Shown here: positions 12,301 to 24,463 of the stretch, one piece after another
Numbering within the stretch: the stretch's first letter is position 1
Layout of the letters: each line of letters starts with the position of its first letter
NCBI GenBank assembly: GCA_018398585.1
Contig: JAGTTD010000013.1
Coordinates: 4,746,492-4,810,491, forward strand
Direction: 5' to 3'
DNA: 64,000 nucleotides
Origin: Simmondsia chinensis
Taxonomy: Eukaryota; Streptophyta; Magnoliopsida; Caryophyllales; Simmondsiaceae
Translations under genes and position numbers: made by a program
The notes under the pieces: model-generated
Told to the model about the DNA's origin: nothing
Databases searched by the model: none
What the model saw: the letters and a program-made list of their open reading frames with translations, nothing else

Positions 12301-13842
12301 TCAATCTAGACAGCCAGGCATCAAACTGAAAGAAAAGAGTTAGGATTTACTTAGCTGTACTAAAGATCTTCAGAATCTTGAAAATGGTTATCAAGTGACT
12401 CGCTAACTAACTAGAATTTCCTTGATATTCCTTAAATTATATGAGTATCTCCTTTTTCTAGGGTAAAATCACAACCATCTGGTCCCTGGCATTTGGCCCA
12501 TAGAATACAGCACAGAGCTCAAAAAAGGCACTTGATAACCCTTGGGGACTCTTGACAAGCACTTCTCTTTTTGTTAATTGTCCTATTTACTAGAACTTCC
12601 ATTGCAACAGTAAACTGTGATTTATTTCGCCATACTTTGATATAAAAAGGCACCCAATAATATAAGATCCTTTATTTGATTTTATGCCCTCTGCTTTATC
12701 ATGTAACAGAAAGCTAGCAAGAAAGAAGAGATTCACAAAAAAGATATATTGGAATGCAATGATATGGTCATAGATGACTTTTTTCCATTAGCTTCCTATC
12801 TCTCCCTCCAAGTGCCAATATACAATGATATGGGAAGCTAAAACAAAATGATTCTGATATAGGACATAAGAAAAGGATAATAATTTCAATAAGAATAGAA
12901 AATATAAGTTGAGACAAGTTTAGACAGAGGGAGTAACAAATGATTCACTAGAGATTTGAGTTTTTTAAACTCATGGATAGCAGAAAGCAGAAGGGGATGC
13001 AATAAGCATACGTCAGCCTTAAAAGAACCCAAAAATCAGTTCCTCGATATTTCTTTAGTTCAGTTTTTTTTTTTTTTTTTTAATCATAAACTAGTATTCT
13101 GACAAACAAGGACATGAAATTCATGGCTCACATAAGCACTAAAAGAGAAGCAACTAAACCATCTTTTTGACTATATTAACGCCTCTTTTCCTCTTCCACC
13201 AGATTATTTTATTGGCTTAGCCCTTCCACCAAAATTTATGTGTAATATAAAGGGCAATAGTAAAGCAGACAGAACAGGGAGGGAGCATTATGGAAATTGC
13301 AAACCAGCATATATTCATAAAAAAAGGCAGAAAATAAAATCGAAGAATGAATCTTTTGCTGCAGCTACTTATGTTATTCGAGATTATTTGGAAACCTTAT
13401 TGCAGCTAGAGCCGAAAACTTATTCTCTTCGTCGGTTCTTGATGTTGAAGCTATGATGGTTGGAGATGATATTCGTAAAACCTCGGAGACTATATAGAAG
13501 AAATCAAAGAAGAGATTGTTGTATTATCATTCAAGCTCTTAAAGAAGAAGTTTCGATTCTACAGAAGGGTTTAAAATGTCAATCAAGATGCCAAAAAGTT
13601 TCTTGTATTATGTTCACATTCAAGATTAGTCAAGTTTAAAGGAAAGGTAATAGAGCGGCAGATTTTATTGTTGGGTTTTGCCAGACCATTCCTAATTCTA
13701 TTCTTTGGCAATCTTGTTCTGCAACTGAACTTTAAATATTTTGTATGACAATACATTAGGTAGATCCTTTCCAATTAAGAGCACCTAATGCTATCTTATA
13801 CACCTATGGACATGACTCTTATGAGAGGAAAGAAATACGGAC
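9306..13842. other. Intergenic stretch, no gene recognised
   Basis: No ORF with a recognisable domain. The segment 10930-11130 (…AGCAAAACCCTAACATTTC…) looks like a leader or LTR interior but has no partner in the window. The segment 11860-12090 has short open stretches flanked by splice-like GT/AG signals that could be a transposase relic. Neither can be named. Poly-T at 13063-13081. Confidence 0.4.
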
Positions 13843-14090
13843 CAACAACAACAGACCCAGTGCCTTAAGGGCTCCCACCTAAGCAGGGTCTTGGGGGTTG
13901 GATGTATGTAGCCTTACCCCTTCGGGGTGTAATCCTGCCGAGAGATTTTTTCTGAGGACCTCCAACCTTGTAGGGTTGGCAACACGAGGACTTCCCAGGA
14001 AGTCACCCATTCTAGTACTACTCTCGCCCAAGCACACTTAACTTCGAAGGTATAATGGGATCCGGTGCATTAGTACCTGGTAAATGAACC
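13843..14090 (-). mobile_element. 5S rRNA-headed SINE, near full length
   Basis: On the minus strand the element starts with a 5S rRNA-like head (13979-14090). It includes the stretch equivalent to ACTAATGCACCGGATCCCAT near the 5S 5' half, then AAGTTAAGTGTGCTTGGGCG (A-box region), GAGAGTAGTACTAG and TGGGTGACTTCCTGGGAAGT (C-box region), and CCTCGTGTTGCC. It continues into the RTE-like tail (GAGGTCCTCAG, CCCGAAGGGGTAAGG, GGTGGGAGCCCTTAAGGCAC) and ends in (TTG)n. AGAAATACGGAC to the left and AGAATATGGAC to the right could be a decayed TSD. 5S homology reaches essentially the 5S 5' end. Confidence 0.85.
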
Positions 14091-14167
14091 CTAGGAGAGA
14101 ATATGGACTATTGGATCTAAATCAAGAGTCAAGATTTCAAAATTACTTTTACACCTCTCACTGAAGT

Positions 14168-14229
<62 letters not shown>
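14168..14229. repeat. Compound (AT)n(GT)n microsatellite
   Basis: About 30 bp of alternating AT followed by about 30 bp of alternating GT. Confidence 0.95.
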
Positions 14230-14231
<2 letters not shown>

Positions 14232-16235
14232 GAATAAACCATATAAATACAAATAGTGGGTTAACTTTACAGAAAGTAACTCCAGACACATAGGGCGGAA
14301 TCCATAGGCGTAGATAATCGTTCACTAAGGACAATATGACACGGATGATTCTAAACAAGGAAAATGTATGATTTTGTCTCTCGCTTATCTAAAGTTTCCT
14401 TGTGTAGTCTCCTATAGAGTATTCAAATTTTAAGTAATTTCACTAGCTGCGCCAGTGTTACATGTCCAGGCAATAGTGGGGAATAAATTATAGTATTATA
14501 CACAAAGCAAACAGACACGGAAACTGTTTCATCATATAGTCTGCAAGCTAAAAGAAATCATCGATTCATCTGCGACAATTATATTATTTGTAGGATGCTC
14601 TACGCCCTAAAGTAATCTCATCCAGAAAAGACGCCTACCCCCGAGCTTGTATGATGAGAAACTGATTGGCTCTCTATTGCTCAGTTCTTCCAAGCTTGCA
14701 TCACCAGCCAATTGCCTATAAATTTGGAACAACAGGACTAAGACTCAAGTTTTAAATGTATCATTGCAAAATAAGTTAGTTTTGCACAAACTAACAAAAG
14801 ATTACAATGTAGAGAAACATTCTTTTCAAAGACATAAACCCTGATACAACCGGAATACAGTAAGTGCAGATATGAGATCAAGATGACAACATGATCAAAG
14901 AGTTCCAAATATGGAGTAAATAAGCACCCAAGTTAAATCTCGCAAGACCAAATGATATGGATAAATGACAACAATTTTTCCTCTCAAGATCCCTTGACTG
15001 ATTAAATACGTAACCAGGGTGTTGTTATTGCCAAAGCAAAAACTGTTATTACCAGAGCAGTGATGTGAATTCCAGTAAATAATAGCCATAAATTTTCATA
15101 AAGTTGCTTTGGCATTAACATTTTTGTTCTGCCAATAACATTACCCATGCACTAAACCATAAAGGATATAGCAAATTAACACAGCCAACTGACAAGAGCT
15201 TTCAGTATCTTAATAAATCAGCAATAATATATTCTCCAGAAATCATTAGTTGCCATTAACCACATCTTGCATCACATCTACATAACCCAGTAACAACATT
15301 AGAAATATTGCCGCCTTTATATTAGATGTTTAGGACTGCGAAAAAATCTACTAAGGGCCACGTGTTCTTCCTCAAGGAGATTGTTTTTTTTATCTACAGG
15401 AGAACATTTTCATAAATGCATCCATGAAATAGCATATACCCAAATGTTTAACTATGTTTGCACTGGTTTCATCTTCGATAATTTCCAATTTCATGAGACT
15501 GACTTAGAACTGACAACCTATTACTGTCGTTATAGGAATCGTCTTCCCCACATGGAAAAAGATGTTACTAGTTCCATGCAATGTGTGTATGTGTGCGTGT
15601 GAGAGAAAGAAACACTAAGAAATCAACTCTGAACTCAACCATCACATAGCTCTAGTGCATGACTACGGTGCAAGCTAATACTATAGTTTTCTTAAAAAAA
15701 AGAAAAAGAAAAAAGAAAGCTGATCCTATAGTTAAAAAGGCAATATTAATTTTGACTCTCAGGTTGTTGGAAAAAAATTAGGTCCAGCCAAAAGTGCAAT
15801 GACATAGACAGCGTATTAATTCGTTTATCATTGGAGATGATTAAGAAAGAGGTAGGGAGAGACAGACTTAAGAAAGAAGAAAAACTGAGTGACGTAAAAA
15901 TCCATGCTGATAGAAAATGATGATTCATATCTCACTTCAAGTGTATGGTTATTTTGTTTAGCATTATTACAAAGCGGAACTAATATTTTGTATAGCATTA
16001 TTACAAAGCGGAACTAACACTAATGAAAGCACTTTATGTAAAGCATACACAGTAAGAAAATCAGACATCTCCAGAAGGAAGAATGTAAACTATATAAACA
16101 TAATTAATTAGCCTTTGTTTGGACAATCTTTTTTTTTTGGGGGGGGGGGGGGGGGTAAGTCTTTGTTTGTTTTGACAATCTCCCTATGCATATGTGCGTT
16201 TGTCTGTTTGTGCATGTCCTATGAGCATGACGTGC
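14230..16235. other. Intergenic, no gene recognised
   Basis: Only short spurious frames. A 33-34 bp tandem duplication (unit ending GCATTATTACAAAGCGGAAC) sits at about 15950-16016, and a T8G17 homopolymer junction at about 16131-16155. Confidence 0.5.
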
Positions 16236-16256
16236 ACCATATTTGCATAATATGAC

Positions 16257-16895
16257 ATGCGCCGCACACAGAAGTTGAAGGTGGAGATGTGGATGCTACG
16301 GTGGATGTGCGGACATACTAGGAAGAACGGGATCAAAAATAACATTATAAGAAGCAAATTAGGCATGGCTCCAATCGACGACAAGTTGACGGAGTATGGA
16401 TTGGGCATTGTTAGGAGGAGACCGACTACTGCCCTTGTTAGGAAGTGTGAACAACTACATATTATGCATTATAGGAGATGTAGAGGCAGGCCAAAGAAAA
16501 GCTGGATGGAGACGATTGGACATGACCTTACTCACCTCAACCTTCATGAGGAGATGGCCATATATAGAGCTAAGTGGCAGTCAAAAATACGTGTTGCCGA
16601 CATAGATGTTAGGAATGGGTAGCACAATGATGCTAGCTCACAGCGCCTCTAGGCTTTCATGTTCACTATTGCTGCTGCTTTATTATTAATTGCAAGCTTG
16701 CATGTCGACTTCTTTATTTCACTTAACTTCAACTTAATTTTAATGTTTTGTTCTTACTTTTTCCGGTTGGGGGTCCTTATAAACAACCTCCCTTCAAGGT
16801 AGCACCCTATAGTAGCAAGGTTCAGTAAATTTCACCCTCCCCATGCCTTGACGGGAGCCTTTTCAGGCACTAGATTTGTTTTTATTTGTTGTTGA
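16257..16895 (+). mobile_element. RTE-type non-LTR retrotransposon (LINE), 3' end only
   Basis: The open frame 16257-16622 (121 residues) is the extreme C-terminal region of a plant RTE-clade reverse-transcriptase polyprotein. It carries MLRWMCGHTRKN near its start, an APIDDKLTEYGLGI-type segment, the basic RRCRGRPKKSWMETI block, and a terminal IRVADIDV segment. The stop is followed by a ~270-bp 3' UTR whose last ~130 bp (GGTTGGGGGTCC, TAGCACCCT, GGGAGCCTTTTCAGGCACT, TTGTTGTTG) is the same tail found on the SINEs of this window. Everything upstream of the C-terminus is missing, as expected for a 5'-truncated LINE copy. Reverse-transcriptase catalytic motifs are absent, so the copy cannot move itself. 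Confidence 0.8.
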
Positions 16896-18826
16896 TTTGC
16901 AAAAAAAGGGGCCATGCACAGGTGGATGTTGGTAGAGATATGTGGAAATTGTTATTTGAATTCCTGCTCCCTTTAGAATTTCAAGTTAATATCAAAGAAG
17001 TTTCATTTCAGGCTGTGAATGCGCCAATTTTGTTAGAGCCTATCCAATTCAAAGGTAAACCGACGATTGAAACACTTAAATATCCTGACCAGTAAGTTGC
17101 TAATCCATTGGTTCATGTCATGTCTCACACAAATAGGATGCTAATCCGTTCAAAAAAAACAATTTCAACTATTTGCTGAAGCTAATTATCTGAAACTTCT
17201 TTTTCCATGGAACTATTTACGAGATCCAGCCTGAACGGTAGAAATCCTAGATCAAGTGAACTTATACAATATAGAACAACTAACAATTAAAACATACTTA
17301 CATTTATTAAAACTTACGTTTGAATAAGCTCATGTATGATAAATCTCATACTCACGTTTGAACTTGGTCATGGGCCCTATACCTTTACTTCAATTTGTTG
17401 CAGGGAAGTTTAATAATGCCTGAAAAGCATTTGGAAAAGGTATCCACGGAAGGAGCTAGGAAGTGGAATCTCCTAATCCCAGAAAGCATGCATATTTTAT
17501 TATGCCGTCATTCATACATTACAGAATGAGAAGGGGTGAAAAAGCAAACTAATGTATTTGCTGATTTTGCGTTGCATCTCCAACATCATCAACTTATTCA
17601 TACGCCATTCAAGTGCAAGTTCTTTACCTATTTTTGTGTTTATTGAAACTTTATAACAAGTCCAAGAAAACTTTACAATACTCCATCACAACCACCTTCT
17701 AAGGTCTAGATCCACAAGAAGTCTATGCGAACATTTATACCTCTGCAAAGAAGCAAATGGTCAGTATAAATCTGTTATCGTGTGATAAAACTGACTCTAG
17801 GTATGTCATTCATCAAATCCGGTAACCTCGTCTACAATTGTAAACTCCATAAAGCTCATGAGAGTCACTTCCAACCTTAAAACGCTTCCCTCCAACATAA
17901 GCCTATGGAATAAGATTGTCATACAATCACTATCTTATATAACTTAATCATATTCTTTCACTTCCCATAGATTGTTACTCAAAACAACCCCCTACAAGAC
18001 CTAGAGCAAAACCTCCGTAACAAGTTGTGCATCAAATAGGGGACTATCTTGTCTTTTCGATCAGAATAAGGAAATATTTATTTATTTCATCCAAATAGAT
18101 GCTATAAAATCACCCAAGACTATGAAAGGAGAGCGAGAGAGCCTATGGCATACTTGAATCTATCTTTGCATGGATAGACGACCAATGCAAAGTACGGTAT
18201 CCTCCCAAGAAGTTAAAGACATCTCATTGCCCCAGAAATCAATCTTTTGCTCTAATTCGTCAACATCATATAAACTTCTCAAAGAAGTCTAGATCCCAGT
18301 TCTCTGCCATTGGATAAATATTAAATATTATGCTAAGGGAGTAGAAGGCCAAATCAAATGGTGGGATTTCAATATAGGTTTTCCCATTAAGGGTTGAACA
18401 CACTTACCTATGCTTCTTTCATGCTATAGCAATGTCGCAATACCAGGAACTTAATGAACTTTACACTGCCAATCTTTTTCAGGATATTCATCAAGTTCTC
18501 TCTCTAAACCAAACTCCCAGAAGGATGCATATACTTAAAATTATACAAATCGAATGCTTTTGATTCTTATGAGATATGGAGAATGACAAAAATGAAGAAA
18601 AGCTAAAAAGATAAAGGGATCTCAGGATTACCTGGAATGAAAATAGATAAGAGAATCTTGACATTTGCAATCAGAAAACAGAACTCATGAAACAATGAAG
18701 ACCTATCACCTAAGAGAAAGAAAAAGAACGAGAAGAAAGGGGAAAAAAGCTTTAAAGTTTTGGATTACGCTAAGTAAGAGAGAGTATTACCAACCCCATT
18801 AAGGAAAATGCATTTACAAGAACATA
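16896..18826. other. Intergenic, no gene recognised
   Basis: No open frame with a recognisable domain. The DNA is AT-rich and unstructured at the level visible by eye. Confidence 0.45.
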
Positions 18827-18842
18827 GTATAATGCTGCACAA

Positions 18843-18966
18843 CAAACAACAACAACAAGAAAACAAGTGCCTCAAAGGGCTCCCACATATGCAGGGTATG
18901 GGGGGTTGGGATGTACGTTGCCTCATCCCTTCAGGTTGCTACTCTACATGGAGGCTGTGTCCGGGC
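18843..18966 (-). mobile_element. Head-less SINE/LINE tail copy with 16-bp TSD
   Basis: The 124-bp insert is bounded by GTATAATGCTGCACAA at 18827-18842 and again at 18967-18982. On the minus strand it begins CGCCCGGACACAGCCTCC, continues with the shared tail (AACCTGAAGGGATGAGG, ACGTACATCCC, TGGGAGCCC, GAGGCAC) and ends in TTG repeats. It lacks the 5S-like head. Confidence 0.85.
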
Positions 18967-20009
18967 GTATAATGCTGCACAAAAGCCATAAATTTTCCAC
19001 AAGCAAAATGCATCCAATTTCTTATCTTGCTAACTTCAAAGTCTGAAAGGAACCCACAGGTACTTGATTTGCAACATGGAAACTGACTCGACCAGCAATT
19101 TTGGTACTGATTATTTGCAAACTTACTGTAGTTGACTAACCATCCCACTTAACATAACATAAATGCTCGCTATGAGGTACAGGAAGTTGTCGAAAAACAG
19201 AGGGTAAGCTTAAAAGATTCTCACAATTCAGTCCTTTTTTAAGTTCAAACCATGTGGAGAACTAGAGTCAAAAGTGTTGGTATATTGGTTAGATTCAAAG
19301 CTCATCACCCCACTCCCCTAGGTGTTGGTTTCGCTCTTTAGGGAAGTTGTACTCCTGACTAATGGAAAAAAAAATATGGAACTATATTTCACGGTACACG
19401 AGGTAGATTTTTAAGTTCGACAGTTTGAGTGTGCAAGAATCAAATGATTTCGCGAAGCCAAAGTTGTCAAGTAAATTCATGCATTTGCAAATTCAACATA
19501 ATTTCCATCAGTTATATATGATTGTCTAACTGCTAAACTACATGATCTAAGGGGTGTGGCAGGACAAATTGTTGGGCTTCTTGTATGAAGCCTGGTTTAA
19601 CACTGTCATGGGCCAAGTCTATGGAGCGAAAGATCGGGCGATTAAGGGTTTCTTAGAGTGTGCCTATATCAACCTCGTACAAGGTTTAAGAGAGAGTGGT
19701 GAGAATTGAAAAAATCTCTTAAAACTACCAAGCAATAAGATATCTCCCGCAACTTTGTGGATGTAGGTATATCTGGTCTAACCACGTAAATCTTGTTTGT
19801 TTGTTTTTCATTTTCTCCATGATTTTTCGTTGTGCTTTTATGGTGCATTTCCTAACACAAATCTCAAAGAACAACTTGAACTTCCTAACAGCCTACACCA
19901 TACGTCTAGCTAAATCAGTAAAATGATCATCCTGAATTATAACTCTCAAATATACCCATTGCTCAATCAACCACAAATGGGGAATCACCATCTAAGCCCG
20001 TCTGCCACA

Positions 20010-20477
20010 CAAACACCTAACCCATCCGTCATTAAAATTTCCGACTCTCTCTCTCTCTCTCGTCAATGCCATTAGTCTTGTTTAAATATAACCGGTCCTT
20101 AGGCACGATTCGCAAAGTTGTCATATACATGAGATCCATTTATAAATCCAAATAGGGTTCCATCCTAAAACCAATTGGCATTAGTTGGAGTAGCCCACTA
20201 GACTTAAACATTGATCTGTTCTTCAACACAAAGACCTAACCCATCCATGATTAAAACTTTCGACTCCCTCTCTTTCGTCAATGCCATTAGTCTTGTTAAA
20301 CATCACCGGGTCCATGAAGTTGGAATACATGAGATCCACATATAAGCTCAAGTGGGGTTATATCCAAAAATCAATTGACATTAGAGGAAGTAGTGCACTT
20401 GACTTATATATTGATATCTTCTTTATCACAAATCCAATGTGGAATTTATATTAAACTCAAATATGAAGTCTTTAACA
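20010..20477 (-). mobile_element. Two tandem TRIM-type LTR units
   Basis: The minus-strand unit 20294-20477 starts TGTTAAAGACTTCATATTTG and ends in GTTTAACA. Its centre matches the LTR centre at 8730-9305 (reverse of CATATAAGCTCAAGTGGGGT). A diverged second unit precedes it (about 20010-20293). The shared sequence CGTCAATGCCATTAGTCTTGTT occurs at ~20063 and ~20277. No coding capacity. Confidence 0.65.
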
Positions 20478-20628
20478 TAGGACATACGTTAAATTATAAG
20501 AACGAGAAATAACATGAACAACGAAACCAAACAACGAAACCAAACAAATATAACAACCAAGATCAACAATGTATGATCATCACTATCCATACCTTGATAC
20601 AAATGAACCATAATAGCTTAGCGAAGGG

Positions 20629-21133
20629 TGATGCAGCGAACTTAGGCGCTTAGGCCTAGGCTTGGCGGTAAGAAGCTTACGGCTGAACACGCAGGACCTG
20701 GACTTGGCGCTACCCGGACTTAGCGCCACCTTGGTCCAACGCGGTTGAGGGCATTGCGAGATTCCCGGCTTGATTCATGGGCGGTTTTGGCTAGTTTCCA
20801 GCTCAACAAATTATCTCTTTCCTTAATTTTGATTTATCCTTTATTAGTTGATTTAATTTATTTCCTATTTCTTTAATTCGGTTTAGATTTGATTTGATTT
20901 GATTTGATTAGGAATCCCTCATCTATATAAAGGGATGTTATGTTAGTTTAGGAATCATCTAATTTAGAATTCCAATAAATTATTTTCTTCCTTTTGCAAC
21001 CTCGACTTCTCGACCTATGAGAAACGAGCTTATGAACCTCTTTTATTAATTTTATTCCAGTAATAATAAAATTCAAAAGGGAAGGCCGTTGAACCTTTCC
21101 ATTGCCCAATTTTCCCCATCACGCACTGCATCA
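20629..21133 (+). repeat. 5' LTR of the CRM-like element
   Basis: Begins TGATGCAGCG and ends CTGCATCA. A TATA-like TATATAA lies at 20924-20930, so the Pol II start is expected about 30 bp later. Internal (GATTT)n run at about 20886-20907 has one extra unit relative to the 3' LTR. Confidence 0.95.
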
Positions 21134-21135
21134 TC

Positions 21136-21147
21136 TGGTATCAGAGC
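21136..21147 (+). promoter_or_regulatory. Primer-binding site, initiator tRNA-Met type
   Basis: TGGTATCAGAGC lies two bases after the 5' LTR and is complementary to the 3' end of plant initiator tRNA-Met, the usual minus-strand primer for this group. Confidence 0.95.
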
Positions 21148-21168
21148 ACAAGTTCGCTTCCTGTAACG

Positions 21169-22218
21169 ATGGCCCCTAGAAGATGTCAAAGGAAAGCCAC
21201 CGTGGAAGACGTTACCGACCGAGATCGCCACCAGCAGCACGAGAGGAGATTTGTGGAATTGGAAGAGAGATTCCGGCGGATCGAGCAACACTTGGTCCAA
21301 ATCGGTGCTAACCTCAACTCTATGGGTGGAGCAAGGCACCAACGCCACCCTTCGCCTGGCGTGAATGGTGAAGACGAGGATGACCCCTTTGTGAACCCTT
21401 TTTTCGATGAAGACCAACCGGATCCAAGGCTTAGGCGCCAACAGCGCTGAGGTGAGGACCGTGACGATCGGAGGTGGGAATTCGGGCTTCAGATCGAGTT
21501 ACCGGAGTTCAATGGAGGAGGACGTCCGGAGGAGTTCTTAGATTGGCTTGTAGCCATCAAGGAAGTCCTTGAATTTAGGGAACCCCCGGAGAGGAAACAA
21601 GCGCCGCTCGTCTCTACTTGCCTTCGAGGTAGAGCCGCCGCCTAGTGGCACCAACTGAAACAAACCCGGTTCGGGCAAGGAAGGTCCAAGATTGAAACGT
21701 GGGAGAAGATGAAGAAGCACCTTCGTAGCGCCTTCTTACCGTACAATCACGCACGGATCATGTACCAACGCCTTCAAGGGTTACGCCAAGGTTCGAAGTC
21801 TGTTGAAGACTACACTGCTGAGTTCAACTCGCTAGTCGCCAAAAACGACTTGGCAGAGTCTGAAGAAAAGTTGGCGAATCGCTTTATCAGTGGCCTAAGG
21901 GAGCCCATCCAAGACGTACTCAACATGTTTGATATCTTTACTGTGGCTGAGGCATCTCAGAGAGCCGTGAACGTGGAACGACAACAAAGGCGCCGCCCTT
22001 CTGGCATGACCGGGAATACACAAGCAGGCGGTAGGGATCTGAACCGTGTCCCGCCAACTTAGAATGAAAACGCCCAAAACAGAGCCCCACCCGTTGCTAT
22101 TGGGAAGCAGGTTAACCAAGAGGCAGGCGGTTCGTCCCATATACGTTGCTTCAAGTGCGGAAAAGTAGGTCACCGTGCCTTCGAATGCCGAAAGGGGGAC
22201 AGACCGGGTCAAGAAGAA
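21169..22218 (+). pseudogene. gag region (capsid and CCHC zinc knuckle), broken
   Basis: The frame starts at ATG 21169, just after the primer site. It reads through a coiled-coil-like N-terminus, a retrotransposon gag capsid segment (about 21480-21960) and a CCHC knuckle CFKCGKVGHRAFEC (22147-22188), which binds RNA during packaging. The same frame is interrupted by stops at 21448-21450 (TGA), about 21643 (TAG) and about 22060 (TAG). No frame change is needed between the open pieces, so the breaks are point mutations. Confidence 0.9.
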
Positions 22219-22767
22219 TTGGCGGAACAAGGAGAGGACCCCATTATAGGAGATGAGGGTCAATGCCTGGTCGTTAGGCGTGTCTACCTCACGCCAAGGA
22301 ATGAGCAAGGAGACAGCTGGTTAAGGAACCATATCTTCCAAATGACATGTACTATTGGCGGGAAAGTTTGCCGTGTGGTTATAGACTCAGGAAGCTGTGA
22401 AAACGTCATCTCCAAGGAGGCAGTTAACAAATTGACGTTAAAGACTGAAGCCCATCCTCAACCATACCGTTTGTCTTGGCTGAAGAAGGGTAATCAGGTG
22501 ACGGTTTCCAAAAGATGTTTCGTGAATTTCTCAATAGGACCAAGATACAAGGAGGGAGTATGGTGCGATGTAGTCGCCATGGACGCAAGCCACCTACTCT
22601 TAGGGCGTCCTTGGCAATATGACCGAGGAGCTGTGCACGATGGACGGAGAAACACGTACAGTTTCATGTATGAAGGAGTGAAAACAGTGCTTTTACCCAA
22701 GAAGGAGGAGCAACCAAAGACTACCGTGGCTCAACACTCCAATGTGCATTCGCGCCATGTTTACTAA
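22219..22767 (+). pseudogene. Aspartic protease region
   Basis: Same frame as gag. The active-site triad Asp-Ser-Gly (in VVIDSGSCEN) is at 22384-22392, and the downstream LLLGRPW flap/helix motif typical of retrotransposon proteases is present. The frame ends near 22767 and the RT frame starts in the +1 frame at 22742, so one indel separates the two. Confidence 0.9.
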
Positions 22768-24463
22768 AGAAGTTGGCGACACGAAGGTTGTGTTCGTTTT
22801 GATTGGGAAGGAAGCTGACAGTGTGTCCGACAAGCCGCCAAGTGAAATCTTACCTCTATTAAAAGAGTTTGCTGATGTGTTCCCACACGAGTTACCGGTC
22901 ACACTGCCGCCTTTGCGTGACATTCAGCACAGGATCGATCTGGTCCCCGGCGCATCCCTACCAAGCAAACCCCATTACCGCATGAGTCCTTCTGAGCATG
23001 AGGAGCTCAGATGCCAAGTTGAGGAGTTGCTTGCTAGAGGTTTCATCAAGAAGAGCTTGAGTCCTTGCGCTGTCACGGCCTTGCTGACGCCAAAGAAGGA
23101 TGGGAGTTGGCATATGTGTGTGGATAGCAGAGCCATCAACAAAATAACAGGGCGGTACCGTTTCCCAATCCCAAGACTGGATGATCTGTTGGACCAATTA
23201 CAAAGCGCCAAGGTATTCACCAAGCTGGACCTCAAAAGTGGCTACCATCAGATACAAATATTTCCCGGGGATGAATGGAAGACAGCCTTCAAGACAAGAG
23301 AAGGTCTCTATGAGTGGTTGGTTATGCCGTTTGGTCTCTCCAACGCGCCTAGTACCTTCATGAGGTTCATGAATCAGGTATTACGTCCGTTCATTGGCAA
23401 GTTTGTCGTCGTCTATTTTGATGACATTTTAATTTACAGTCGTAACCGTACTGAGCAAGTCAATCATTTGAAAGAGGTTCTTCTTACTTTGAGAAGTCAG
23501 AGTTTATTCGCAACATTGACAAAGTGTGAGTTTATGAGGGAGACGGTGACCTTCCTTGGCTTCATTATTTCCAAGGACAGTATTTCGGCAGATGAAGGTA
23601 AAATCATAGCTATCCGTGACTGGCCACCACCGAAAACCATTGGCGAAGCGCGAAGCTTCCATGGACTGGCGTCATTCTATAGGCGCTTTGTTCTTGGCTT
23701 CAGCTCCATAGTGGCGCCTATCACAGATTGCCTTAAGAAGGGTTCTTTTATTTGGATGCCTGAAGCTGCATCTGTTTTCATCGTCACCAAAGAAAGGCTG
23801 ACAACAGCCCCAGTGTTGGCGTTACCAGACTTTCAAAAGACGTTTGAGTTGCACAACGACGCTTCAAAGATTGGTATTGGCGCCGTCCTAAGTCAAGAGG
23901 GAAGACCGGTTGCTTTCTTCAGTGAGAAGCTTCATGGGAGTAAGTTGAGATATTCGACAGACGACTTAGAGTTTTACGCTTTAGTTAGTGCACTCCGACA
24001 TTGGAAATCTTATCTGGCAAACCATGAGTTTATTTTGTACTCGGACAACATAGCCTTGAAATTTATCAATAGTCAAGAGAAGTTGTCAAAGAGGCATTCT
24101 AAGTGGGCGGGTTTCATCCAACTCTTCCACTTCTCAATCAAACACACTTCTGGCTCGATGAATAAGGTGGCTGACGCCTTAAGAAGGAGGACCCTGGTCT
24201 TAACGCAATGCAAGACTGAAGTTACCAGGTTCGAGCATTTCAAGAATATGTACCGTGATGACCCAACCTTCAGCAGCATTTGGCGTGACGCACAACTTGG
24301 CCCAGTACCGGATTACTCAATCCACAATGGGTATTTGTTCAAGGGGAACCAACTGTGTGTACCGAGCTCTAGTTGGCGTCAGAAAATAATAGAAGAAAAG
24401 CATGACGCTGGGCATGTTGGTAGAGATAAGACGTTAAGGCTCATTACCGCCGCCTTCTTCTAG
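22742..24463 (+). pseudogene. Reverse transcriptase and RNase H region
   Basis: An open stretch of 573 codons. RT motifs in order: [58 protein letters not shown] and the catalytic YFDDILIYS (around 23413). The RNase H part starts near residue 375 with the [17 protein letters not shown] segment, followed by the acidic and His-containing motifs up to [10 protein letters not shown]. The integrase zinc-finger start ([11 protein letters not shown]) follows before a TAG at 24461-24463. The two Asp of the YFDD box are intact. Confidence 0.95.

Noticed and set aside
20000..20480. Independent small gene next to the gypsy element
   Set aside because: Sequence matches TRIM LTR units on the minus strand; no open frame of note.
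21073..21441. 122-codon minus-strand frame over the gag start
   Set aside because: Shadow of the gag frame on the opposite strand; no domain and no support.
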